Shown: piece after piece, positions 6,945-14,541 of the stretch | How the letters are laid out: every line of letters begins with the position of its first letter | How positions within the stretch are numbered: position 1 is the stretch's first letter | NCBI GenBank assembly: GCA_003162695.1 | Contig: PMML01000032.1 | Location: forward strand, 1 to 38,616 | Length of the DNA: 38,616 nt | Source: Ignavibacteriota bacterium | GTDB lineage: Bacteria; Bacteroidota; Ignavibacteria; UBA10030 | Reading direction: 5' to 3' | Program-made: the position numbers and the translations under genes | The notes under the pieces: model-generated | Seen by the model: the letters and a program-made list of their open reading frames with translations, nothing else | Databases searched by the model: none | What the model was told of the DNA's origin: nothing

Positions 6945-9461
6945 TTAGTTCACACCGTTGACTTCGCTGGTCGGTTCAATAAGCGGTTCGTCATGATGTT
7001 CCTGCAAAGCATTGACAAAGTAAATCTCTTCTTTTTCCTTGTTAAAATATGCGACGACAACGGAACCGCTGATAAATGTGCCTTTGAGTATCTCTTCGGC
7101 GAGAGGATCTTCGATATACTTCATAACCGCGCGGCGCAGGGGTCGGGCTCCGAAGGACGGATCGAATCCTTTGTCTGCCAGGAATTCTTTTACGTCGTGC
7201 GTAAGTTCGATCGAAATGCCCATCGAATTCATCCGTTTGAAAAGCTCCTTAGCGGTGATCTCTATGATCTTAATAATGTGATCCCGGTCGAGCTGATGGA
7301 AAATGAGCGTATCGTCTACGCGGTTCAAAAATTCCGGATTGAAAACACGCTTGAGCGCATCTTCGATGCCGGATTTCATTGTTTTGTATTTATCGCCATG
7401 CGTCTCCGTCACGAACCCCAGCCCGCCGCCTGTTTTAATATCTCTGGAACCGACATTCGATGTCATTATGAGAATGGTATTTTTGAAGTCTACACGGCGT
7501 CCGTTGCTGTCGGTTAGAAGTCCGTCATCAAGCACCTGGAGCAGAATATTGAAAACATCCGGATGCGCTTTTTCGATTTCATCCAGGAGAACGACGGAGT
7601 ACGGTTTCCGCCGGACTTTTTCCGTTAATTGTCCCCCTTCTTCGTAGCCGACGTAGCCCGGAGGCGCTCCAACGAGGCGGGAAACCGAGAATTTTTCCAT
7701 GTACTCGCTCATATCGATGCGCACGAGCGCATCTTCGGAATCGAAAAGATACCGTGCCAGGGCTTTTGCCATTTCCGTTTTTCCAACTCCTGTGGGACCG
7801 AGAAAAATAAACGAACCGATAGGGCGTTTCGGATCCTTCAATCCGGCTCGGGCGCGGCGTATTGCCTTGGTTAGTTTGGAAATCGCTTCGTCCTGTCCGA
7901 TAATGACCGTCTTCAAAACCTCTTCCATTTTGAGCAGTTTTTCCGACTCACTTTGCGCAACCTTTTGCACGGGAATATTGGTCATCATCGAAACGACCGC
8001 TGCGCAATCATCTTCCGTTACATCGTAAATTGTGTGCGCTTCCTTGAGATCCCACTCGCGTTTTGCGATCTCCAGATCGCTGAGGAGTTTTTTCTCAAGA
8101 TCTCTCAAGCGTGCCGCTTCTTCGAAATTTTGATTTTTGACGACTTGATTTTTTGATTGACGTATTTTTTCTATTTCCTCTTCGAGTTGCAGCACTTCTT
8201 TCGGCACTTTGATATTGGCCAGATGAACCCGCGAACCGGCTTCATCCATAACATCGATCGCCTTATCGGGCAGAAATCGGTCCGTGATATAACGATCGCT
8301 TAACCGGACTGCCGCATCAAGCGCCTGGTCGGCGTAGAGAACGCTGTGATGCTCTTCATACTTCGATTTTATATTTTGCAGAATTTTTATCGTTTCATCG
8401 ACCGATGTGGCATCTACCATAATCTTCTGGAACCGCCGGTCGAGCGCCCCGTCTTTTTCGATATACTGACGGTATTCGTCCAGCGTCGTTGCACCGATGC
8501 ATTGCAAATCTCCGCGCGCAAGTGCGGGCTTGAACATATTCGAAGCGTCGAGAGAGCCGCTTGCTCCGCCGGCGCCGACGATCGTATGCAGTTCATCGAT
8601 AAACAAAATAACGTCTTTCGCTTTTTCCAGTTCGTTCATGACGGCTTTCATGCGCTCTTCAAATTGGCCGCGGTATTTTGTTCCCGCAACAAGCGCCGCC
8701 AAATCGAGAGTGACAACACGTTTTTCATGGAGAACACGCGAAACTTTCTTTTGTACGATCCGGATGGCAAGTCCCTCTGCAATGGCGGATTTGCCGACGC
8801 CCGGTTCGCCGATGAGAACAGGATTGTTCTTTTTTCTCCGGCTGAGGACCTGTGCGACACGCTCGATTTCTTTCTCACGTCCCACGATAGGATCCAGTTT
8901 GTCTTCCATCGCAAGTTTGGTCAAATCGCGCCCGAAATTGTCAAGGACGGGAGTTTTTGACCGGTCCTGCTTCTTTTCCTGCTGCGAATGTGCAGCGGGC
9001 TGCGGGGCAGCAGCGCCTGAAGGTTTTCCGGAGATAATGTTATCCAGTTCGTTCCGCACGATATCATAATGGACATTGAATTGATGCAGGATTTGGGCTG
9101 CAATATTGTCGTCATCCCGTAAAAGAGAAAGGAGCAAATGTTCTGTTCCGATTACATCGGATTTGTATAATTTTGCTTCCAGGTATGTAATTTTCAGCAC
9201 CTTTTCCGCTTGTTTTGTCAATGGGATATTGCCGATAGTTAATGTGCCGCCTGAAGTCCGGACGGTATCTTCGATTGCTTTTTTAAGTTTATAAAGGTCG
9301 ACATTGAGATTCCGGAGAATCTTTACCGCTATACCTTCGCCTTCGCGAATAATTCCAAGGAGGAGATGTTCTGTTCCGATATAATCGTGGCCGAGCCGCA
9401 GAGCTTCCTCCCGGCTTAATCGAATGACGTCTTGAACCCTATTTGAGAAATTGCCTTCCAT
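6945..9461 (-). CDS. clpC: ATP-dependent Clp protease ATP-binding subunit ClpC
   Basis: AAA+ unfoldase of the HSP100 family that unfolds proteins for ClpP or acts as a disaggregase. Domains in order: two Clp N repeats (about 1-145, starting NRVQDVIRLSREEA), AAA D1 with Walker A GEPGVGKS (218-225) and Walker B ILFIDELHT, a middle region with a UVR motif (NFEEAARLRDLEKKL), AAA D2 with GPTGVGKT, Walker B VVLLDEIEKAH and the ClpB-type C-terminal subdomain. The 838 residues are normal for ClpC. Start: ATG at 9461 with AAGGAA five bases upstream. Substrate adaptors and clpP are not in the window. Two near-palindromic repeats upstream (9488-9545) may be operators. Confidence 0.95.
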   Translation of the reverse strand: MEGNFSNRVQDVIRLSREEALRLGHDYIGTEHLLLGIIREGEGIAVKILRNLNVDLYKLKKAIEDTVRTSGGTLTIGNIPLTKQAEKVLKITYLEAKLYKSDVIGTEHLLLSLLRDDDNIAAQILHQFNVHYDIVRNELDNIISGKPSGAAAPQPAAHSQQEKKQDRSKTPVLDNFGRDLTKLAMEDKLDPIVGREKEIERVAQVLSRRKKNNPVLIGEPGVGKSAIAEGLAIRIVQKKVSRVLHEKRVVTLDLAALVAGTKYRGQFEERMKAVMNELEKAKDVILFIDELHTIVGAGGASGSLDASNMFKPALARGDLQCIGATTLDEYRQYIEKDGALDRRFQKIMVDATSVDETIKILQNIKSKYEEHHSVLYADQALDAAVRLSDRYITDRFLPDKAIDVMDEAGSRVHLANIKVPKEVLQLEEEIEKIRQSKNQVVKNQNFEEAARLRDLEKKLLSDLEIAKREWDLKEAHTIYDVTEDDCAAVVSMMTNIPVQKVAQSESEKLLKMEEVLKTVIIGQDEAISKLTKAIRRARAGLKDPKRPIGSFIFLGPTGVGKTEMAKALARYLFDSEDALVRIDMSEYMEKFSVSRLVGAPPGYVGYEEGGQLTEKVRRKPYSVVLLDEIEKAHPDVFNILLQVLDDGLLTDSNGRRVDFKNTILIMTSNVGSRDIKTGGGLGFVTETHGDKYKTMKSGIEDALKRVFNPEFLNRVDDTLIFHQLDRDHIIKIIEITAKELFKRMNSMGISIELTHDVKEFLADKGFDPSFGARPLRRAVMKYIEDPLAEEILKGTFISGSVVVAYFNKEKEEIYFVNALQEHHDEPLIEPTSEVNGVN

Positions 9462-9487
9462 TGTATTCCTTAACTAATATAGAATTT

Positions 9488-9545
9488 GAAAGTTTCCACT
9501 TTAATATTGAACGGATACTGTTCCGTGAAAGTTTCTCTTTAATAT
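9488..9545. promoter_or_regulatory. Duplicated near-palindromic motif in the clpC / lipoprotein divergent promoter region
   Basis: GAAAGTTTC-CAC-TTTAATAT at 9488-9507 and GAAAGTTTC-TC-TTTAATAT at 9527-9545 are almost identical and 39 bases apart. Each begins with the palindrome GAAA-G-TTTC. Between them lies ACGGA..TCCGT (9511-9526). This arrangement suits a dimeric repressor acting on clpC (stress control is usual for clpC) or on the divergent gene. The motif is not the CtsR or HrcA consensus I know, so the regulator is unnamed. Confidence 0.5.
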
Positions 9546-9725
9546 AACCTTTTTTAAAAGGGGTGTCAAGAAACGTATGTTTCGTCGATTTTTGATTAAA
9601 AACATGAGGAATCGACAAATAAAATATGATTTCACTGATCGGCGCTTGAATCAGATTCGTTTCTTTTCTACATTAAGGCATCTGATTCACCGCAATCATG
9701 TGCCAATCCAGAATTCGGAGGTTCT

Positions 9726-10184
9726 ATGAAAAACGTTTTGACAGCGATTCTTGCCCTTTTTGCAGTTCTTACAGCGGGATGCAATAGTTTGATCCTCAAA
9801 CCGGGAGATTTTTCATGGCCGGTAGAATCCGCGCTTAAAGTGAACGAAAAGGAAATTATTCAGGATGCCCGGCACTGTTTTTCCGTAAACGTAAAAGCTC
9901 TTTCTTTTGCTGAGTTCAAAGATTCGAGCGCTATCAAGTCATTGGTGCGGGTAATTCGGGATGCGGAAGGATATTATTATATTACGGCTGCGAAATTTAA
10001 AAATGTATATATTTTTGAAGATGCGGAAGGAAGTTTCCAATTGAAGAAGCTCGTTCCGGTAAAGGAACAGGGACTTGAATCGCCCGCTTTCAACCAGCGA
10101 GCGCCGTATATTCAGCTGGTTAATGCAAATGATCCTGTGCTGATGTTGAATAAAGAGGGCATACACGAAGGAGAAAAAAAATGA
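9726..10184 (+). CDS. Lipoprotein of unknown function
   Basis: A 152-residue protein with a lipoprotein signal peptide and lipobox LTAGC (Cys19). I do not recognise the family. The mature part holds a beta-rich stretch, AEGYYYITAAKFKNVYIFEDAEGSFQLKKLVPV (about residues 78-110), like a small surface or periplasmic domain. RBS GGAGG at 9718-9722 supports the ATG. The gene's stop overlaps the start of the next gene by ATGA, so the two proteins are probably made together and may work together at the cell envelope. The name 'lipoprotein' rests only on the lipobox. Confidence 0.75.
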   Translation: MKNVLTAILALFAVLTAGCNSLILKPGDFSWPVESALKVNEKEIIQDARHCFSVNVKALSFAEFKDSSAIKSLVRVIRDAEGYYYITAAKFKNVYIFEDAEGSFQLKKLVPVKEQGLESPAFNQRAPYIQLVNANDPVLMLNKEGIHEGEKK

Positions 10185-11470
10185 AGACCGTTCTTTCGAT
10201 GATCGTTGTTTTTCTTATCATTCTGCCGCTGAACGCCCAGCAGAAATCCGACTATGCTACAGTTGAGAAATTTCAGAATACAGTTAAATCTATTACAAAA
10301 TCGATCGAGACTGCAACGACAGCACAGGAGTGTGCAGAGATCAGCAGTGTACTCGATGCTACGGACAAAGAATTCAAAGAGTATAAAGAATTGCTGGATA
10401 ATTCCCTGTATCCGGACAACTACCTCACCACGATATCCGATTTACATGGGAGGCTGCTCGTGCGCCAGCGGGATCTTGGAATTATTGAAACACAAGTGAC
10501 GCATATTGCGGAATTGGAAGCGAAGATAAAGGAACTCTCCGAGCAGATCGGAAAGCTGAACGAACAGAATGACAAAATATTGGCCGATGTCCAGCGCCTT
10601 TCCGAGAACGTAAAAAAACTGACTGGCGATGCCTTTTCATCTTTGACGCCGATCGATTCTCTCCGCCGCCAAATTGTCCAATTGCGTGCCGGGCTTGCGG
10701 AACGCGATGCGCTTATTTTCTCTCTTGTCGACAGCTTGTTCCTACAGTACGATAAAAATGTTACGGATATGAAAGATGTGGAGCGGCAGGGTCTTCTCGG
10801 AAAAGTCGAACACCACGGAATATTTGCCAATATTAAACGCTCACTGCAGGACAATCTGTCGTTTATAGAAGCAACAACTTTAAAGCAAAGCGATATGGCA
10901 TCCATTTTAAAGCAGCAGCAGCAGTTCCGAATGCAGTGGTCCGGTATCGGTCCGAAACTTGCCGGATTGTACCCGGGCAAACAAAAAAAGAACGATGTTG
11001 CTCTTGTGGATTCCATGCTCAAGCAATGGTCGAGCAAGGTGGACGCCGCTACGTGGCGTTCACTCAATACGCTTTTTAAAGAAAAAGAAGTATGGATTAA
11101 GGAGTTTACAAACGGAAACGAGTTCTCTGAAAACTTCATCGCTTTTGTCGACGCACAAATTAAAAATACAGAAGGGCAGTCTCAAGATGCGCGTTATACA
11201 TTCTTTAAAAACTTTGACGAGAATGTCTGGACCCCCGAGTTGAGCCCTTGGCTGGTTTCTCTTGTGGATGCTCAAAAAATAACTCCTGATCAAAAGAAAA
11301 ACATCGACGAGAAAATTCTGGAGTGGAGATCCGCCGTCAAACCGGGATCGTTTCTGTGGATCTATATCGGTGCAGCGCTGGTTCTCCTCGTTCTCGGGGG
11401 ATTGGCTCTCTTCGTTCGAAAAAAGAAACTCATGCGGCAAAAACCTGCCTTGCCCGATCAAACTAAATAA
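10181..11470 (+). CDS. Envelope coiled-coil protein with C-terminal membrane anchor, unknown function
   Basis: A 429-residue protein not assigned to a known family. It begins with a signal peptide (MKTVLSMIVVFLIILPLNAQ, cut before QKSDYA) and has a long heptad-like coiled coil at about residues 100-145 (IAELEAKIKELSEQ...). A helical central domain rich in Trp and charged residues follows, then one transmembrane helix at about 392-412 and a short basic tail (RKKKLMRQK). The layout predicts an extracytoplasmic body held in the inner membrane by the C-terminus. It is translationally coupled (ATGA) to the preceding lipoprotein gene and followed by a strong terminator, so the pair forms a two-gene operon. 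Confidence 0.75.
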   Translation: MKTVLSMIVVFLIILPLNAQQKSDYATVEKFQNTVKSITKSIETATTAQECAEISSVLDATDKEFKEYKELLDNSLYPDNYLTTISDLHGRLLVRQRDLGIIETQVTHIAELEAKIKELSEQIGKLNEQNDKILADVQRLSENVKKLTGDAFSSLTPIDSLRRQIVQLRAGLAERDALIFSLVDSLFLQYDKNVTDMKDVERQGLLGKVEHHGIFANIKRSLQDNLSFIEATTLKQSDMASILKQQQQFRMQWSGIGPKLAGLYPGKQKKNDVALVDSMLKQWSSKVDAATWRSLNTLFKEKEVWIKEFTNGNEFSENFIAFVDAQIKNTEGQSQDARYTFFKNFDENVWTPELSPWLVSLVDAQKITPDQKKNIDEKILEWRSAVKPGSFLWIYIGAALVLLVLGGLALFVRKKKLMRQKPALPDQTK

Positions 11471-11497
11471 CGCGTTTCTCTTTGGAAGGCTGCACAA

Positions 11498-11531
11498 ATG
11501 CCCCGCCAACGAATTGGCGGGGCATTTTTTT
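11498..11531 (+). terminator. Rho-independent terminator of the lipoprotein operon
   Basis: ATGCCCCGCCAA, loop CGAA, TTGGCGGGGCAT, then a run of T. The stem is 12 bp, GC-rich and perfect. It starts 27 bases after the stop of the coiled-coil protein gene. Confidence 0.92.
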
Positions 11532-11654
11532 GGTTCTTCGCCGATCAATGAGTCTGATTGATGAGCCTGTCTTGAAAGGAAAAATTGCAAAAAGTGTAAT
11601 CTTGAAAGAAAATACGATTTGTACTATATGAAGAAAAGCCCAAATATGACCCTT

Positions 11655-11682
11655 TTGCCGTGGTACAATTGTTGTTTATAAT
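11655..11682 (+). promoter_or_regulatory. Sigma-70-like promoter of the 47-residue membrane peptide gene
   Basis: TTGCCG at 11655-11660, a 16-base spacer and a perfect TATAAT at 11677-11682. The start codon lies 27 bases downstream, leaving room for a short leader with the RBS AAAGGAAA. Confidence 0.65.
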
Positions 11683-11708
11683 AACGGAGTGACTGAAAGG
11701 AAAAAAAC

Positions 11709-11852
11709 ATGGTCTATCTTGCGATTGTCATCGGTTATTGTCTCTTACTATTCTTGATGGTTCGCCTCTTTCATGCTCTTCATGGTTGGGATGAAGATGT
11801 AAGAGCGATGACGGGTGAAATGAGGACGGGGATAACGAAGAGAGCAGCCTAA
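11709..11852 (+). CDS. Small single-span membrane peptide (47 aa), unknown function
   Basis: A short open frame from ATG 11709 to TAA 11852. Translation gives MVYLAIVIGYCLLLFLMV and then RLFHALHGWDEDVRAM, ending GITKRAA. The first 18 or so residues form one hydrophobic helix and the remainder is a charged tail. AAAGGAAA at 11697-11704 is well placed as RBS, and a near-consensus promoter lies at 11655-11682. The gene sits alone between the terminator at 11498 and the end of the convergent lptG, with only 13 bases between the two stop codons. No family is recognised. The expression signals make chance less likely, but there is no conservation evidence. Confidence 0.6.
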   Translation: MVYLAIVIGYCLLLFLMVRLFHALHGWDEDVRAMTGEMRTGITKRAA

Positions 11853-11865
11853 GCCTGCAGCGAAA

Positions 11866-12963
11866 TTATTTTTGCACCCGGAAGAGGTTAATCATTCCGG
11901 CTAAAAAGAAAATAAAATTTGCCATCCATGCGGTAATGAATGGGTCGAGGTCGCCGTTGTAACCGAAGACTTGACTTGCCTTCATAAAGCCGAGATAGAG
12001 AAACGTTACAGCCGTGGCAATACCGAAGCCGAGTGCGGCTCCCGTGCGGGGGCGCCCTGAGGCAAATGGAACCGCAAAAAGGACCATAATGACGCTCGCA
12101 AAGGGGAATGCGATTTTCATATGGTACTCCACCTGCCAGCGCGAAATATCCTGTCCTGCTTTTGATTGGTTTTGAATAAACTCTCCCAGTTCCGTGTAAT
12201 TCATCTCATCGGGCGTTCGCTGTTTTTTTTCAATGTCTTCCGGTGTAAGGGAAAGTTCGTTGAACGGAAGATCGATGAATGATGTTAATGTTTGTGCTGT
12301 ATCCGTAAACTGGCGCAGCGTGCCTCGCAGGAGAACCCATCCGCCTTTCTGATTTTGTGCATCTGTTCTCCAGCGCATTTGCATTGCGTCATAGCGCCGA
12401 ACAAGCTTTGTCTCATCCTTCGGGGAAAAATCCTGTATGCTTATTCTGTTGGCGATCTGCGTTTGTGTATCGTAGTAATTGACAGAAACAACTTCTGTTG
12501 CACCGACTTGAAAAAACAGATTGAATTTTACGGAGGGCTGGAACCCCCGATTGAGATGCACCCGTTCGATGTAGGATTTTTTCTGATTGGCATACGGCAC
12601 AAGCCATCCATTGACATAAATTGAGAGAAGACTGATCACCAAGGCGACGATCATAAAAGGCGCAAGAATTCGATACATGCTGACGCCGCTTGCTTTCAGA
12701 GCGGCTAATTCGCTTTGCGATGAAAGCCGTCCCACGACAAACAAAGCAGCGAGAAGCACTGCAACAGGAATCATAAGTTTGATGATCTCGGGAGAATATG
12801 CCAGATAATATTGAAAGATTACGGTAGACGGGGCATTTGCTACAATAAAATCATCCAGCTTTTCCATCATATCGATGATGATAAAAATAATCAGGAAAGC
12901 GAGGATCCCGAACAGCCACGAAATAAGAAATTGGCGGATGATATACCGGTCGATAATTTTCAT
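11866..12963 (-). CDS. lptG: LPS export permease LptG (YjgP/YjgQ family)
   Basis: Inner-membrane half of the LptB2FG ABC transporter, which extracts lipopolysaccharide from the inner membrane and passes it to the LptC/LptA bridge. The frame is open to 13170, but ATG at 12963 is preferred: it overlaps the lptF stop (ATGA) and gives MKIIDRYIIRQFLISW, the standard opening. The 365 residues contain the usual six-helix plan: three N-terminal helices with the coupling region LSSQSELAALKASGVSMYRI, a periplasmic beta-jellyroll-like middle, and three C-terminal helices (PFASVIMVLFAVPFASG..). It is the second gene of the minus-strand lptF-lptG pair. Confidence 0.9.
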   Translation of the reverse strand: MKIIDRYIIRQFLISWLFGILAFLIIFIIIDMMEKLDDFIVANAPSTVIFQYYLAYSPEIIKLMIPVAVLLAALFVVGRLSSQSELAALKASGVSMYRILAPFMIVALVISLLSIYVNGWLVPYANQKKSYIERVHLNRGFQPSVKFNLFFQVGATEVVSVNYYDTQTQIANRISIQDFSPKDETKLVRRYDAMQMRWRTDAQNQKGGWVLLRGTLRQFTDTAQTLTSFIDLPFNELSLTPEDIEKKQRTPDEMNYTELGEFIQNQSKAGQDISRWQVEYHMKIAFPFASVIMVLFAVPFASGRPRTGAALGFGIATAVTFLYLGFMKASQVFGYNGDLDPFITAWMANFIFFLAGMINLFRVQK

Positions 12964-14294
12964 GAATCCTGCTCCGGATCTTGCGCATCGGTACGCCACG
13001 ACTTCGGAAGCAGTTTTGAAAACCGGGACCAATCGATATGGAGATTTTCGTTCGCCATTTTGTATGTCAGGTATATTCCGACAATACCCAGAAAAATGTC
13101 TGCCATCCACATGCTCAGCCATGGAGCGATCAGTCCGTGATCGGCAAGGGTTTCTCCGCCGCGCAGGCATGCCCAGTACAGCGTAAAAAAACCAAGGCTG
13201 AGGCTCGCGCCCACTCCGAACGTTCCGCGGCGTGCCATGATTCCGAGCGGAGCGCCGATTAAAACAAAAACGATGCAGGCAAACGGGATGGAGTATTTTT
13301 TGTGAATCTCCACCAGATATTTTCCGGCTTCAAGTTCATACAAATGTGCGACGAATTTTTTGTTTTCAATCGTCTGCCTGATTATTGCCGATGATGTTGC
13401 GCGGCCGGAAGGATGAGAAGATCCCGCTCTGAGAATCGAATCCGCTTGCTGCATTGCCTGCTCTTCGTTGTGCTGCCTGCTCTGCAGACTATCGACTTTG
13501 ACTCGCATATCGCTCGCGCTGAGCTCACGGTCGCCGCGCTGGGTAAAATTTTGATTTGTCCTTTGAAAATTAAAGCCTTCTGCTTCCATCACGATGCGAT
13601 GTTTTTCAAAGCGAATGATCCGATATTGTCCATTGATGCTGGTGTTGACTTGATGAATTTCCCCGTTCCAGAGGTCCATGATAAGTTTCCGATAATCCGG
13701 TGAAAAGGAGATAGTTCCTCTCTGTGCGGTAATCGTCGTTGAATAGGAAGGTTTGGAATAATCGAAAATAAAAACGCCTTCGAGATCATTCGAATGCTCG
13801 AAAGTCTTATGCACAAGAATTGTATGCCCCTGTATGAGCTGGGTGAACATGCCGGGAACGAGTGTCAATGTCGGCTTTTTCCTGGAGATATCGTTCATGA
13901 GCGTTCTTGTTCGGTGGTTCGCGTTCGGCAGAACGTCGTTGTTAAAAAGAATCATCGCATAACAGACCAGCACGGAAGCGATTGCAACGGGGGCCATCAT
14001 TTTGTAGAGGCTGACTCCGCTGGCGCGAATGGCGGTTATTTCATTTGTCGAAGCCAGATTTCCAAATGCCATGAGCGTGGCTACAAGAACCCCCATGGGT
14101 ACGGCAAGGACGAGCATCCATGCAAGATTCAAAACAACGAGCTCGGTTATAATTGCTGCGCTAAGCCCTTTCCCGGCCAGCTGATCCAAATATTTCATTA
14201 AAAACTGGAGGAGAAATACACACATCATAAGCAAAATGGAAAAAAAGAAGGGAAGTATGTGTGCTCGCAAAATATGTCGCCAGAGTATAATCAT
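12960..14294 (-). CDS. lptF: LPS export permease LptF (YjgP/YjgQ family)
   Basis: Partner of LptG in the LPS-extracting ABC transporter. The 444 residues start MIILWRHILRAHILPFF, followed by membrane helices and the coupling segment NLASTNEITAIRASGVSLYKMMAP. The periplasmic domain is longer than in E. coli LptF and contains a charged, Gln-rich insert (about residues 250-295, DSLQSRQHNEEQAMQQADS). The C-terminal helices carry FACIVFVLIGAPLGIMARRG, a family motif. No clear Shine-Dalgarno precedes the ATG, and a promoter-like pair lies only 10 bases upstream, so the mRNA may be nearly leaderless. F and G are told apart by gene order and general similarity. Confidence 0.88.
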   Translation of the reverse strand: MIILWRHILRAHILPFFFSILLMMCVFLLQFLMKYLDQLAGKGLSAAIITELVVLNLAWMLVLAVPMGVLVATLMAFGNLASTNEITAIRASGVSLYKMMAPVAIASVLVCYAMILFNNDVLPNANHRTRTLMNDISRKKPTLTLVPGMFTQLIQGHTILVHKTFEHSNDLEGVFIFDYSKPSYSTTITAQRGTISFSPDYRKLIMDLWNGEIHQVNTSINGQYRIIRFEKHRIVMEAEGFNFQRTNQNFTQRGDRELSASDMRVKVDSLQSRQHNEEQAMQQADSILRAGSSHPSGRATSSAIIRQTIENKKFVAHLYELEAGKYLVEIHKKYSIPFACIVFVLIGAPLGIMARRGTFGVGASLSLGFFTLYWACLRGGETLADHGLIAPWLSMWMADIFLGIVGIYLTYKMANENLHIDWSRFSKLLPKSWRTDAQDPEQDS

Positions 14295-14303
14295 AGACTC
14301 TTG

Positions 14304-14332
14304 AATATAACGAGAATGTTGTGCGTTTACAA
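14304..14332 (-). promoter_or_regulatory. Candidate lptF promoter
   Basis: On the minus strand TTGTAA (14332-14327), a 17-base spacer and TATATT (14309-14304). The -10 box ends only nine bases from the lptF ATG, which implies a very short leader. The signal may also be chance. Confidence 0.4.
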
Positions 14333-14336
14333 GATG

Positions 14337-14365
14337 TTGCCTTTACGCCATGCACTCGCTATATT
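14337..14365 (+). promoter_or_regulatory. Candidate promoter of the sensor kinase operon
   Basis: TTGCCT (14337-14342), 17 bases, TATATT (14360-14365), about 176 bases before the kinase ATG. It is back to back with the candidate lptF promoter. The leader in between contains no obvious gene or strong hairpin. Confidence 0.45.
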
Positions 14366-14541
14366 AAGCGTGGTGACGTGGACGAAAAGCCGGTTCGTGG
14401 AAGTTCGTATCTCATTCCAAGACGGATTTGCAGCATCCTTTTTCAACTCATGAGTTATTATCCTTATCTCTCATGACTTTTACGATACGGATGTTGCCAG
14501 GAACATAAACAGTTTCCTAACTGTATTGTCTTCATGAGGCT

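Noticed and set aside
8346-9069. Plus-strand frames of 190-204 residues within clpC
   Set aside because: They are antisense to conserved ClpC domains and have no independent start signals or known motifs.
10420-11139. 239-residue minus-strand frame inside the coiled-coil protein gene
   Set aside because: The plus-strand gene has a signal peptide, coupling to its neighbour and a terminator; the reverse frame is Ser/Cys-rich shadow sequence.
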